This document shows, one piece after another, positions 1 to 14,200 of a DNA stretch of 64,000 nucleotides. The stretch is from the NCBI GenBank assembly GCA_033807695.1, contig CM066301.1:3782001-3846000 (forward strand), given 5' to 3'. The position numbers and the translations under genes were made by a program. Source of the stretch: Daedaleopsis sinensis. Lineage: Eukaryota > Basidiomycota > Agaricomycetes > Polyporales > Polyporaceae. The notes under the pieces were generated by a model, which worked only from the letters and a program-made list of their open reading frames with translations, made no database searches and was not told the origin of the DNA. Numbering within the stretch: the stretch's first letter is position 1; every line of letters starts with the position of its first letter.

Positions 1-491
1 CTTTGCGCGGTTCTAACTTTGTTGAATGAGCTTCAGTGTCGACAAAGTGCGTCTTGGCCTTGAATCTAGTTCGCCATTGCCTTCTACTGCTCTTTCCTTT
101 GCTGTCCCTTGGGGTCTGCTGCTATTTGGACGTATTCGCCGCGACGTCGAAATCGAGATCGTGTTTTTAACGTTTTGAGGTTCAACTACACCAGCACCAC
201 TACTAGCAGTAGTAATGCAACTGGACACGACACAAGTACCTCCACTGGGACACCGACGTTGTGCACGTCGCTTCAACATGTGGATATGGAGGCCGATGGT
301 GGCTGGCGAAATGGCTGACTACCATCCATGAGCAAGGGCGGACCAGGAGCCGCAGGTGCGTTTTTGTCAGCCTCTAGCCTCAACCTCTCAGTGATTGCGA
401 CGGACCTCGCATCCTCTCCCTCCACTTCAGATTTCCGCACCGTCTTGTCATCTGTGCTCTAACTCACACCTATCTGTGCTCAACGCTTGCG
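1..491. other. Upstream non-coding stretch at left edge
   Basis: No convincing gene is seen here. Short open frames exist on both strands but lack recognisable domains or a codon pattern like the neighbours. The last part is pyrimidine-rich (around 400-470), as is common in fungal promoters and 5' leaders, and it leads into the transcription-factor start at 492. A gene ending just left of the window cannot be excluded. Confidence 0.5.
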
Positions 492-2169
492 ATGAGGGCC
501 TCCCAAAGCTACTTCCCTTCCGGCTCTCACCTCTGCCTCGCGGACCATACATCGCCCACGAAGAGTAGTGGTTGCATCCAGATTGACCATGCGGCTCAAC
601 ATCAACCATCGTCACAGTCACCTATGATCTTCATGCAGCATCCCGGCTGCAACGCTACCGCCCACGGCGTTCACATGCAATCGGTCGCTCACGGTCAGCA
701 TCAGGACGGTTACTTCACCACGATGAATGCTTCTCAGGACCGAGGAGGATATGGTCCTCTCACTCCGGGTACCGTCTCACAGTCTGTCTCGTACGCCTTC
801 TCGCAAGATCCTCTTGCTCCCACCCCGAACATGAGAAGCTACACTGGGCCTTCGGAGCCGGTTCGCGGCGCTTCAGAGCCCTACGGTCAGGGTCAAATGC
901 CGGTTTTCGTACACGAGAACACCTTCGATGCCTCCAAATCAAATTTGCATGATCTGGATGTCATTCAAGGACGTGCACTGTTCTGGGCGCCTCCGGTCCG
1001 ATACCGCCAGAGGATTGCCCAGGCTTGCGAGTGCTGCAGGAAACGGAAGAGCAAGGCGAGTCGTTCGTACCAACCACCCCGTGCTTCTGGAACTCATAGG
1101 ATACATATAGTGTTCTGGCGAAAAACCCAAGTGCATGCGTTGCTCGACGCGGAGCCTTGAATGTGTCTACGCCGAGGATCACCGCTTGAGGAAGAACAAA
1201 GCAGCGTTGGGTGCGGTTGTCAATCCAGAACCTACTATGCCCACCCTCGTCGTCACGGCTGCTAGTCCTTCCATCCCGTCGTCGGAGCAAATGCCCGTCC
1301 CGACTCCAAGCTATCCCGCGATAACCTCCTCGCCTACTCGTCGTATGACATCTTCCTCCTCGTTTGTGCTCCCTCCATCCGCAGTCTTCGGTGACTTTGC
1401 GCCACCGTACAGCGGCCAGGTTCAGTATATCCCTCCGGGCAGTGCTTTCTGTCCGGCACCTCCTATGGTTCAAGATGGTCAACACGCGTATACCGCGACT
1501 GGCAGCGATCTCTGCGGGTCGGGCTCCTTCATTTCTCCATCTTCTTCTATGTACTGTGAGATGCCACGTCAAAACGCACAACTGCCCAACCCCCAGCACG
1601 CGTCCCCACACCGCAGCCATATCAGCGAGCACATGCGGTGAGTACTATCCTGCTATAGTGATTGACACAGGTCTCGCTGCTTTATAGTCGATACTGATTA
1701 GTATCGCATCAGTTCCCATCAGATGTCAAGGGCGAATTCAGCACCTGCTTCTCCTGGACCAGGTTCAAACGCGCACACGCCGTACGCCAGACACCCGGAG
1801 CAACATGTCAGCCCAGTGACACGGCCTCCCCTCTTTCGTGCTGCTACATCCCCTGCTCAGCACTCAACCGCATCCGGAAGTCGTGATGGTGCGCTGTCAT
1901 ATAGGTACTACCACCCATACGGCGGGTCTTTCGCAAATCATCCACCGTCGACGGAATCGGTACACGTCCGCTCCCAGTCCCAACCGGGCCCTATTATGGT
2001 ACGATCTGATAGCGTCGGCCACGCAGCGATGTCTGGGGACAGCTCCTTCTCCTCCCAAGCCTCTGCGCAGGAGATTGCGAGCATGTTTTCTGCTTATACG
2101 ACCGAGGACGACTACATCGGCGGGGAGTTCCAGCACATGTTCCACCACTCCTTCTCGCTCGGTTCGTGA
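492..2169 (+). CDS. Zn2Cys6 (fungal-type) transcription factor
   Basis: A nuclear, DNA-binding regulator of unknown target genes. Exons 492-1055, 1111-1637 and 1713-2169 give 515 residues. The zinc cluster lies near residues 183-208 and has the full C-x2-C-x6-C-x6-C-x2-C-x6-C spacing: CECC and RKRKSK at the end of exon 1, then CSGEKPKC, MRC and STRSLEC in exon 2. The first intron (1056-1110) cuts between the basic stretch and the third cysteine. It begins GC rather than GT, since only AAG|GCGAGT restores the cluster. Flanking regions are rich in Ser, Pro, Gln and His, typical of disordered transactivation segments. The cluster sits mid-protein, not at the N terminus, and no Fungal_trans (PF04082) middle homology region is visible. 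The family call is firm. The regulated pathway is unknown. Confidence 0.9.
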
Positions 2170-2549
2170 TGATGTACGGCGCCTCGGATTTCATCGTACT
2201 TTGCTGGGTTCCATATGCTTCTGGAAGGTCTCCTGTCGCTCGCCTGGGTCTTATGTTCTTGATACATGTACTTGCATTGCTGATATGCCATCCGAGAATA
2301 CATCCTCTGTGTGGACCTACATGGACCTACGAATGCGTGGTGGCCCACTTACAAGCACTTACATAAACCGCGGGAGAACGTGCAAGCGCCAGGCAGTGGA
2401 TCGGGTCCTGGGTGACGTTAATGACAGCTCCTCCCAGTCTAGGACTCCATTTTCCGTACAGGACATGACGCCCACGCCTAAGTCAAGGGTCGCTGGGATA
2501 GCCCCCTCTGCTCCTCACACTCGCCCACGCTCTGCACAACCCGCCCACG
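2170..2549. other. Intergenic, tandem genes
   Basis: Spacer between the Zn2Cys6 factor stop and the WC-2 start. It should contain the first gene's 3' end and the WC-2 promoter. The last 60 bases are C-rich and lead into the start at 2550. I see no further gene. Confidence 0.5.
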
Positions 2550-3686
2550 ATGGCCGCCGCACCCTCCGAACCGTCCGGCACCACACAGTCGCTCCCTGGT
2601 AGCATGAAGGAGATCCCCGTCTTCGAGTTCACAAAGCGCAAACGGTGGGCGGACCTGCTCATCACGGAGCTCAACGACACCATCATGCTCGTGCTCTCCA
2701 AGACGTGCCAGGTGTGGTACTGCGGGGGTGCGGTCACCGAGCTGCTCGGCTGGCGGGACGACGAGCTCGTGGACGGGGACCTCGTCGACTTCATGAACAG
2801 TGCGTGCGGCGTGCGCCCTTCCCCGCGTGCCAGCGGGCTCACGCGTCTCTGTCCCTGCAGGCGACGACCAGGACAACTTCCGCAAGGCGTTCGCGGAGAG
2901 CGTGCAGTCGAAGACGGAGATGCTCGCGTACGCGCGGATGCAGTGGAAGAACGAGTTCTACATGTCGACCACGGACTTCTCGTCCGCGCCCAAGGAGGTG
3001 CTGTTCGAGATCAAGGGCCGGCCGCACTACCTCCCCGACTCGGGCGAGTTCAAGTGCTACTTTGCGATGGCCCAGCCCTATCCCAGCCGGAATCAGGCGA
3101 TGTACGCATGCTCTCCGTGTCTGTTGCATGGGTTCGGCTGTACTGAAGCTCCTCGCCTTTGTGGACAGGTTAAATACGTTCCTGGAGCTGAAGATGGAGA
3201 ACGAGCGCTTGCAACAGCGCGTCGCACAGCTTCGCGCGCAGGCACAAGCTTTAGACGGCGTGAACGACAATTTCTACACACCGTCGGACGGGTTCGGCGC
3301 CGCAGAGAGCGCGCGGACCAGTTATGACATGGGAGGAGGCGGTGGACTGCCAGACCCGGATGATGACGGACCCCGGAAGAAGGTGTGTTAGGTATTGTGC
3401 TTGCACTTCTTTCTCCCCTCATACTACGTCCGTCATGCGCAGGTCAAGAGGTTAGCTGCAGAGCAGCATGTGTGTGTCGATTGTGGAAGGACCGATTCTC
3501 CAGAATGGCGCAAGGTAGGTCGATACGACAATACTATTGGGATGTTGTTCAGACTGCTATCAGGGTCCGATGGGTCCGAAGACATTGTGCAACGCGTGCG
3601 GGTTGAGATGGGCGAAGAAGTCTCGCAAGACTGGAGATGACACTGAGGAGGCAGCACCACAGGGAGGAACCCCAGTTGTGTTCTGA
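2550..3686 (+). CDS. wc-2: White Collar-2 homologue (PAS + GATA zinc finger)
   Basis: WC-2 is the DNA-binding partner of the blue-light receptor WC-1 in the fungal photoreceptor complex; it acts in the nucleus. Exons 2550-2799, 2861-3101, 3169-3382, 3443-3514 and 3564-3686 give 299 residues. A PAS domain covers about residues 30-160 and includes [17 protein letters not shown] short Leu/Glu-rich helix ([17 protein letters not shown]) follows. The GATA finger is at residues 246-271, C-x2-C-x18-C-x2-C, containing [18 protein letters not shown]. The last intron splits the finger after EWRK. The PAS-plus-single-GATA arrangement without a LOV flavin site distinguishes WC-2 from WC-1. The protein is shorter than the ascomycete orthologue, as is usual in basidiomycetes. 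The start is the first ATG before the conserved segment. Confidence 0.93.
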
Positions 3687-3937
3687 GGTACTGCTGCTGT
3701 CCACGGTACCGCAGTGTACGATACAATGTTGCCCCTACCTGCAGACCAGTTGCAGTACTCGCACTTTTAAACCACACATTGACTGAGACGCCGATGCACA
3801 GCTTGCCGGTCTGTGCTGATCGATCAGGAATTGGGTAAGTACCCGGCTTGCCTCCCGACTCCCTCCACACCGAGCCACACCGCCGCCAAGTTGCTCTCAA
3901 CTCCAGCCAAGGCTCTCCAAGCGACGACGCGATCGCA

Positions 3938-5487
3938 ATGTCCACAGACCCGCACATCGGCGACACCTCCCCGCACGACTGGAAGTACATCTCCGAGGGC
4001 GGCTCGACCATCGTCTTCTCCTACGCCGGGCCCCCGCACCCCGACTTCGACAGCACCGCGCTCCGACTCCGCAAGAGCCCCGTGCCCGCCCACGAGCACG
4101 AGGAGCCGGAGACGCACGACGTCCCGGAGCTCGCCGAGCCCGACGACCCGACAATCGTCTTCCAGCGCGCGGTCATCGAGCGGCTCGTCCCCAAGCAGTA
4201 CCTCCCCCGCCTCTACGCCGTCCACGTCGACCGGCGGTGGCTGCAGGAGCTCAGGGCGCTCGTCGAGCCCCGGCGCCCGCAGGAGCGGCGGGAGAAGGAC
4301 AGGATAGACGTGCAGAGGACCAAGGCCGTGCTCGCGACGGACCTCGTGGGCGGGCAGGGCTGGGCGGTCGAGATCAAGGTGCGCCCCACTCACACTTGCA
4401 CGACGTCCTCGAGGCCGCATGCACCCCGCACCCAGCTCCCTTCGCGATACCGACTCGGATACCGCACACCTTGCATCCCGCCCCCAGCTCCCTGCCCGTC
4501 CTGACCGCCCGCCCGCAGCCGAAGTGGGGCTTCCTCCCCGCGCCGACGCACCTCTCGCCCGCGACGCGCGCGACCAAGACGCGGACGTGCCGCTTCTGCA
4601 TGCACGCGCACCTCAAGCGCGCCCGCGGCGAAGACGCCTCGCTCGGGTACTGCCCGCTCGACCTCTTCTCCGGGGACGCCGCGCGCGCCACACACGCGCT
4701 GCACGCGCTCTGGGCCGCCTGGCTCGCAAGCGGCGGCGCCGTCAACAACCTGCGCGTGTTCATCGAGGGCAAGATGCTCAAGCCCTCCGCCGCTGATGGC
4801 GACCCCGTGCGTGCCCCGCTTTTTTCCAGAGCGCCCGCAGCTCCTCTCGTCTGACCTTCACCTTCACCTCATACTCCATGGCCCCGTGCGCGTGCACAGC
4901 TCCCGTCGCTCGCGCCCCTCGCCGCGCAGCTCTTCCCCGCCGCGGAGGGCGCGGACCCGTTCGCGGACCCCGCCCCGCCCGCCTCCGCGCCCGCGCTGCG
5001 CGACGCGTTCACGGCGGCGCTCCTGCCCCTGCTGCTCGGCACGCCCGTCCTGCGCACGCTGTCCACGCTCCAGCGCACGCTCGACGCGCTCGACGTCGAG
5101 GGGCTCGCGCGGCTCTGGGCCGCGCGGCGCCCCGCTGGGGCTGCGCTCGGCGCGGGCGAGCAGGACCCGGACACGGACGAGTGGGCGCGCTTCGTCGACG
5201 CATACTTGGCTCGCCAGCAGACGGGCGAGGCGGAGGCGGAGGTGGAGGCGCAGACGGAGGAGGAGCTGCGGTACCGGATGGCTGCGTACCTGCTCTCCGC
5301 GTCGTTCAAGGACTGCTCGATCATCCTGCGCATGCGGCCGGGGCGGGAAGGCACGGTCACGGTCATCGACCTGGACGTCAAGAGCGTCGACCGGCTGGCG
5401 AAGTGGGCGAAGCTCGACAAGGAGATTGTCGATGCGTACAAGGACGTGCCTCCTCGAGATTGTGTAGATAGCTGGGCGAGTGCTTAG
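3938..5487 (+). CDS. ipk1: Inositol-pentakisphosphate 2-kinase
   Basis: IPK1 phosphorylates the 2-position of inositol pentakisphosphate to make phytate (IP6), which supports mRNA export and chromatin functions. Exons 3938-4378, 4519-4806 and 4900-5487 give 438 residues, in the normal family range. Family motifs in order: an N-lobe nucleotide loop ISEGGSTIVFSY (about residue 18), the EIKPKWGFLP motif across the first splice junction, TRTCRFCMHAHLK, YCPLDLFSGD, NNLRVFIEG, FKDCSIILRMRP and the C-terminal VIDLDVKSVDRL (conserved metal/IP-binding aspartates). The coding sequence is very GC-rich, and all strong antisense frames here are shadows. The acceptor at 4899 was chosen because the alternative at about 4829 runs quickly into a stop. 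Confidence 0.93.
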
Positions 5488-5800
5488 CACTACAGAGCAA
5501 CCTACCCTGGAGGCAGCGCTATGCAGTGAACAGAACACATGTACTTTTCGAATACGATTATGTTACAGTATCATCAGTAGTGTGGACAAAACAGGAAATA
5601 CGTTGAAAGGCAAATGGAGAATGGAGACGAGACGAGAGAGCGAGTTAGAGAGCGACAGTGTCCCCGACGAATAGCCAAGACATCAATAAGGTACATCTAT
5701 GTTGAAAGTTCTAGCCATCATACGTGAGTGATAGTTGTCCGTTTCAAACGGCAGCGGAAACGGTGTAAGAAGCAGCCAGCGGACGGCGATTTTGAGCTTC
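5488..5800. other. Intergenic between convergent genes
   Basis: 3' flanks of IPK1 (+) and the SDR gene (-). A/T content is higher than in the coding sequence on either side. No gene or repeat was recognised. Confidence 0.5.
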
Positions 5801-7309
<1,509 letters not shown>

Positions 7310-8236
7310 GGGGGGTGGGTGGTGGTGGATGGTGAGAGAAGGAGATGGGGGGTGGATGGAATTTATTGGGACGGGAAGGGCCGCGTTGGCGATGGATGGG
7401 ATGCAGCTGGACAGCTGTGGCCAGACTCCGGGTTAGCTCAGCCTGGGCAGGCAGGGTCTCTCGCGCAGGCAAAGTACATAACTCGCCCCACCCCCGCCTC
7501 CCCATTGGTCCGCAGCCCCGGTCCGCACCCCGATGCGGGGCATCACCGACGTCTATCACTAACGCCGGTCCAGGCCAGTCCTGCCTCGGCTCTTCTCTGT
7601 CTGAGTCTCAGTCTGTCTGCAGCCTCTACTATTACCCTCGCGCGATCAGGCACGCGCGCATAGGATGTACACAACACGCCGAGCATATCAAGTGTTGGTA
7701 TAGCAAGCTGCTACGACATACGACGGGAGACAGGTATGTATGGGAGGGTCATAGTGCAAGTGCAAGGAGCGTGTGGGTATCCGGAGCAGACAACAAAACA
7801 GCAAAACAAATAAAACGGTACCTCTAAGTAAAGTATATAGCTCTGTGGACGTAATCGTATGTAAGGAGACGAGATCCAGGACGAACGCGATCCGGATATG
7901 TAAAACAGCGAATACCGTGGCGGAGGATCGAAACAGAAGGCCGACCGCGAGCACCCAATGCTTCGCGGCCTTCTCCGCCAGGGAGCGGGGGTACTATACA
8001 GGACGGTCTCGGTCCCAGACTGTGCTCCAGCGAGACCGGTACCGGTTGGATGAGCAAATGTGCGGGGAAAGGCGTCTGCGAGATGGGGTGAGAGAGGCGA
8101 GAACATGAGAAGGACGTGGTGGGAGTGAGAGTGCGAGTGCAAGCGAGAGGGAGATGGGCCGGGGGAGGGGGAGGGAGAGTGGTTGCGCATGAGACAGACG
8201 CCAATCCGGCCATCGAAACGTACATAGGAGGACCGA
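7310..8236. other. Intergenic, SDR promoter and kinesin 3' flank
   Basis: Holds the SDR 5' region (G-rich on the plus strand just above the start) and the 3' end of the kinesin gene. Open frames on both strands are short, overlapping and without domains. No gene was recognised. Confidence 0.5.
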
Positions 8237-11200
8237 TCATAGACACGCGAACTTGGACTTGCGCCGCTGTACCTCCTCCATCCGGCTGTCCAGCTGCGCC
8301 CGCGCGCGCTCCTTCGCCCGCCGCTCCTCGTCTAGCCGCGACTCCAGCGACTGCTTCTCCTCCACGACCGACCGCCGCACGTTCACGACCTCCGCCTTCG
8401 CCTCGGCGAGCTCTGTTCGCAGAGTTGTGATCTGTGCGTTCATGCCGTCCCGCTCACGCGCGAGCTCCGTCGCTTGCATCCGAACCTTCCGGACTGTGGG
8501 AGCGGCCGTGGCGTCAGTCCATACAGTTCCTCGCACGTTCCCGTGCCATTCAGAACGCTGGGCGGAACTCACGGTTTTTCTCCGAATCGCCTAGCGACGC
8601 CTCAAGCGTGGCGACCATGTCCATATGGGCCTGCAGGTCGGTTTCGCAGTGGGTCAGCTGCTTGTTCAGCGTCTTGATCATCGCTTCCTGCTCGTCAATC
8701 GTCTTCGCCTGCTGCTGCAATTGCGCGACCGTCTTTGCGTCAGGCTCTCTTGGTCCGGCGAGCGGCGACGGCATGCTTCCCGCGAGTGAGTGGTTGATGG
8801 ACGTCGCAGGGGTAGACGGCATCTCGCTGTCGACGCTGATGCTTCTTGACGAGATGCCAGCTGACGATGATGAGCTGGTCTGTTCGTGGATGGCACGCGG
8901 TGCAGGGGGAATCGGGACGGTGGGCGGAGGGGTCGGGGGAGGTAGCTTGCTAGGAGACATGATGCCAGCGGAGCGCGTGTACGAGACGCTGCGGTCCATA
9001 GGCGGGCGCGAGCCCGGCGTCGGACTGCCAAGCTGTTGCTGGAGATCGCGGAGCAGAGCGTCTTGTCGGTTCTTCTCCGCCATGAGGTTGTCCATCTCAT
9101 CCTTCGTACGCTGCAAGTTCTCTTGCATATCCGCGATGACTGAGCGGTGCCTCTCGAGCTCGTCCACCAGAGACTGCCGCTTCGACGCCTCCGTGACAAG
9201 CGCTGAACTCTCGTCGCGGGTACGCTGAAGCTCAGAACGGAGCTTCGCGACCTCGGCGGCGAGCGAGTCGCGCTCCGTGTTGACAGTGGACAGTTCCGAC
9301 TGCAGGGACGTAATGGCCGCGTTCTTCTGCTGCATTGCCGACTCGTGACTGTCGCGCATCTCCTCCCGAGCATGGGCCCACTCGTCCGAGGCAGCCTTGT
9401 ACGAGTCGAGCTCGTCGAGGAGGACATTGTGCTCCCGCATAAGGTTCTCGAGCTCCTCCGCCTGCTTCTTCCGGAGATCCTCGAGGAGCAGATTGTGGTT
9501 GCGAAGGAGAGTCTCACGCTCGTCCGAGTGTGTCTTCTCTACGTCGGCAAGCGTCGCCTGGAGCTGTTCCTTCTCAGAAGCAAGAAGCTGCTCAGTCTGA
9601 GTGCGCGCAGCCTCGAGCTCCGACCGGTGTTGTTCTTCAGTGGCTACGAGCGCGTTCTGGGCCTCGGTGAGAGCGGACTGGTGCTCGGCCTTGAGACGGG
9701 CGACCTCCTCGGTGTGCTCCTTGACGAGAGCAGTGCGCTGCTCCTCTAGTCCACCTGTCGACGACATCAAAGCAGACTCGTGCTCGGCCTTGAGACGCGC
9801 AATCTCCTCAGCGTGCTCCTTGATGAGAGAGGCCTTCTGTTCCTCGAGCGCGCTCGTTGACGACGACAGAACGGCCGTGTGCGACTTCTCAAGGCGCTGC
9901 ACTTCTTCGGCGTGAGCGCGCTCGACCTCGGTGAGGACAGAGGCCTGCTGCTCCTTCACGGCCTTGACGGCCTCGTCCATCTCCTTCCTCAGGCTAGCCT
10001 CGATCGTGGAGCGCTCAGACTTGCTCTCCTCCAACGCAGCAGTCAAGCGCGCGATCTCCTGAGTAGACTCCTCTCTGAGCTTCGCGATAGCACCAGAGTG
10101 GTCCTCCACGAGCTTCTCGATGGCGGACTGGTGAACCTTGTCCTTCTCAGCGAGCGCTCGGGCGTGATCGGCTTGCATGCGCTCCGTTTGCTCGCCGAAC
10201 TCGACCTCCTTGTTGTGAAGAGTCGCAGCGTGGTCGGCCTTAAGCCGTTGCACGGACTCACGATGCTGCTCGAGCCTCACCGCGAGAGCCTGAGCGTGCT
10301 CGTCCTTGAGGCGCTGGGAATCTTCCGCGAACTGTTGCTCCTTGTTCTTGATGGCAGAAGCATGCTCCTCCTGCAGCGACTGCAGTGCGGCTTCACGAGC
10401 TGACTCCGACTCCGAGAGCGATCCCTGGGCGATCTCAGCCACACGGAGCGCACGAGTGTGCTCATCCTTGAGGCGCTCCATCGCAGTCGCCGCCTCGGCT
10501 GCTTGCTTCTCCAAGGCCAGTTTGTGATCGGTGCGGAGCTTGGTGAGAGCCTCGTAGTACTCCTCCTCGATGCGAGACAAGTGTGCAGCGTTCTGCTCCT
10601 CAATGGCTTTGGTCGTAGACTGGTGCTCTGCGGTCGCTCTGGCGACGGCCTCGGCATGTTCGGCCTGGACTTTCTCAGCTGCCTCATTTGCCTCCTGAAC
10701 ACGCCTCCGGAGCTCCTCTCGGTGGTCGGACTCGAGCTTGCCGATGGCAGCGGCGTGGTCAGCCTTCAGGACGTTGATGACACCCTCGTGATCGGAGGTC
10801 GTCTTCGTGAGAGCTGATTGGTGTTCGGAACGGGTACGCTCGAGGAGTTCGCTGGCCTCGTCAAGGCGACGACGGAGTTCCTGCTCGTGCTCGGCCTTCA
10901 ACTTGCCAAACGCCGCTTCGTGTTCACGCTGCGCGAGTTCCAGAGTAGAAGACGAGCCGGTGAGCTGGGCGCGGAGCTGTTCGTATGACGCAGTGTGTTC
11001 ATCCTTAAGCTTGGCCACGATGGTGTCCAGCTCGGTCTCCTTCGCACGGATCGCTTCCTCGTGCGCTGACTTGAGCTGCTCAACTTCGGAAGCGTGAGTT
11101 TCCTCAGCTTGTTTGAGGGACTCGATGAGGTCAGCTTCACGTTTCTTCAGGTCATCCAGGCTGGTTTGCAGGTCCGCTTGTTGCCGTTGCGATTCCTCGA

Positions 11201-14200
11201 GGGACTTAGTAAGCTCTGCTTGACGAGCCTCAAGATCCTCCTTCTCCTTCAGATCCTGCTCATGGTTCGCAAGATCGTCCTCATGCTTCTTGCGAAGCGC
11301 GTCCAGCTCCATGCTCATGTTCGAAGCCTGATTCCGTGGGTGTCACAACTTCACAACGCAGACTGACACTATCATCACAAGACATACCTGGTCACGAGAG
11401 AGCACTTGCAGGTCGTCGTGCTGCTTGCGGACTTGCGCGAGCTGGCTCGTCAAATCGTCGACCACCTCCTTGTGACTCGATTCCTTCTGGGCCATAGACC
11501 TATATTTGTCCCTTCGTATCAGTAACGCGTTGCACAGTGAGACCAAATGACGTACCGCATGAGCTCGTTGAGTCTCTGCAAAGACTCATCGACGTCGGAG
11601 ACAGTGTAATGATTGGCGTGGCGAAGATCAAGACTCTTGCGAATCTCGGTGAACGATGTGATAGTCTTGGGTGACAGGTGGAGAAGGGCATCACCGTTGA
11701 CCGCCGGCTTGGTGTGTCCATTGAGTGCCGCGGTGGCCGCCTCTTGGTTCTTCTCGCGGAGGGTCGTCTCCAACCCCGTAATCTCAGCTTCTCGCTCCTT
11801 GATGACATCCTGGAGGCGCATGATCTCCTCTTCCAAACTCGCAACGGAACGCTCTGAAGGTGAAATAGCGACAGACGGCAAGGAAATAGACAAATTCGGC
11901 CGCGAGTGTCCTGGAGATTGAGAAATCGAACTACTGGTCCCATGACTTGACGTAGAAGCGTTGCGCGACCTGGCCGAGGACAGCTCCTGCGATAGCGATA
12001 CAGATTGCGAGAGCGATCTGACTGCCGCGTGATTAGGAAGTAACTCGCTGGAGTCGACGGATACATACCTCGAATGTAGCGACTCCGACGAGACCGCGTT
12101 GCGGAAAAAAAGGCGCTTCCCTGATCCGGATGAAGCCTCCTGGTCCTTGTGCCGGTTCATTCTGCGCCTCGGAGAGGTCTCCCCGTTGCGCTCGGGGGAC
12201 TCTGCTGGAGGGATTGGGGCGTTGACTCTCGCCTCCTGAAGCTGCGCAGCAAGGTCCGCGATCTCACGAAGGGCATCACGGTACTTCGCAGTTACAGAAG
12301 ACAAGTCCGCAAGGGTGGCGGTATGCGTCTGCTGCAGGGCGACCAGCTGAATTTCGGCCGAGTTGTCGGGTTCGTTGATGGAAGATACCTCGGAGTTGGT
12401 GCTGTTGGTGGTCGTCCCGTTGGTTCCGTTGGTCTTGACCGGCGATGCCTCGAGCAGCTTCTTCGCCTTCTCCACCTCGTTCGCCAGCTCGCCCAACCTC
12501 TCTCGGTCCTCGTTGGCAGCTTGTCTCTTCGCTTCCCACTCCACCATCTTCTGCTCGAGCGCTCGGACTTTCGCCTCTCTCTCCTCTAGGTCGCTTCTCC
12601 AGCTCTCACCGTCAAGCTTCAAGATCTCGAGGCGAGTCTCGAGAGCTTCCACCTGATCACGCCGCTTCTCGCATTCGCGTTCAAGCTTCTCGACCGTAGC
12701 GCGGAGGACGAGAACAGACTCGTCTGACTTGGCGAGACGCAACTCCATGTCGGCGATGTACGCCGAAGAGTGGGACTCAGTGTCCTTGTACCGTGTCAAC
12801 TCGCGCTTGAGATCGGTAATCGAGCCACTCGAAGACATCTGACTCTCGTCGTATTGGCGAACCTTCTCCTCGAGATCGCGGACGTAGGCCTGAAACAAGT
12901 AAGAAATCCATAAGTCAGTCGAACTGCACGAGGCATACATACCTCTGTGGATGCTTCGCGTTCAGTTAATTTAGCGACACGAGACTTGAGCTCTTCGAGA
13001 TACATCTCAGTGGTAGCATGGCGCTCCGCGAGAGTGCTAAACTCGTTCTCCTTCTCCTCGTAGAGATCGTTCGTATGGCGAAGGGCTGCCCGGTTTAGCT
13101 TGAGCTCGGCCTCCATCGCGCTGATGGTCTTCTCGTACTCCTCGATCACGGGGCCGACGATCTCCTCGTACTTCGCAGTGCCGCCTACCCGACCTCCAGA
13201 ACCTCGCTGCTTCTCCGCAAGCTCGTTCCGCAACCGAGTGAGCTCTTCGGTACGCTCAACAAACTTCTCGCGCAGGTCTTCATAGTTGTTCTGCAGCTCG
13301 GTCATCTGGGCGAGGACCCTCTTAGGAGCGCTCTCAGACGAATCTGAAGAACCGTTCGCTGGGGCCGCGCCCACAGTGCCGCCCTCCTTGATGGTCTTCA
13401 TCTCCTTCCTCAACCTCGTCACCATCCCTTGCAGCCACTCTACATCCTCCCATCCCTCCTCCTTCTCGTTGACGACAGCTCGGTTCTTAATGTTTCTCGC
13501 GCGGTTAGCGTACTTGAGGGTGTTGACCGTTTCGTTGGCGTTCCACTCTGCTGGACTGACACACGCGATCATGAGGGTGTGCGCATTACCCCCGAGCGAG
13601 TCTTGTAGCAAACGAGTGAGCTTTGAATCACGATAGGGGACGTAGGAAGCCGTATGAGACTTCGCCCTCGCAGGGTCACCGAGGGCAGAGATGACGTTCC
13701 CGAGCGCAAGCAATCCGCTGTTGATGGAGATGCCTTCTTTGATACGCTCGCCGGCAGCGGCCGTGCGTTTCAACTGTAGACATGTCAGGCAACACTTCGG
13801 TCGCATATAATCTTGTACACTCACCCGTTCTGAACCGGCCAAATCTACGAAGTGGAACTTCGACGTGACTGTTATCCACTCTCCGCGGTCTTCGCCTGCA
13901 TCCTTCGCAGCTCCATTCTTGCCCATGTCCGGGGAGAGGAAACCGAGCGAGCTTGCCGGACGCGTACCTCTGGCGATCGCCGATTGGAAGCTCGGTGTGG
14001 CCGGGCGGCCAAAGGTAGGAGATGAGACCCTACTTCCACTCGGCGGGATCATGACGGAGCCAGGTCGGGCGATACGCGAGGGTGAGCGCCCTCCAGGAGG
14101 AAGAGGAGACGATGACCGGGGAGGGGGTCCGCTACCGGTAAACTTCTTCTGAGTCAAGGTTAGCGAGAAGATAGCATGTGAGCGCGATGATTGTGCGTTC

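Noticed and set aside
3824..4420. 198-codon minus-strand frame inside IPK1
   Set aside because: It is antisense to high-GC coding sequence with clear kinase motifs on the plus strand. The composition is a shadow artefact.
4796..5538. Several 190-224-codon frames on both strands at the IPK1 3' end
   Set aside because: All overlap exon 3 of IPK1, whose motifs FKDCSIILRMRP and VIDLDVKS fix the true frame. The others are Arg/Ala-rich shadows.
9345..11366. Long plus-strand open frames opposite the kinesin tail
   Set aside because: They mirror the repetitive Glu/Lys/Leu codons of the minus-strand coiled coil, which leaves the opposite strand free of stops. They have no domains or splice logic.
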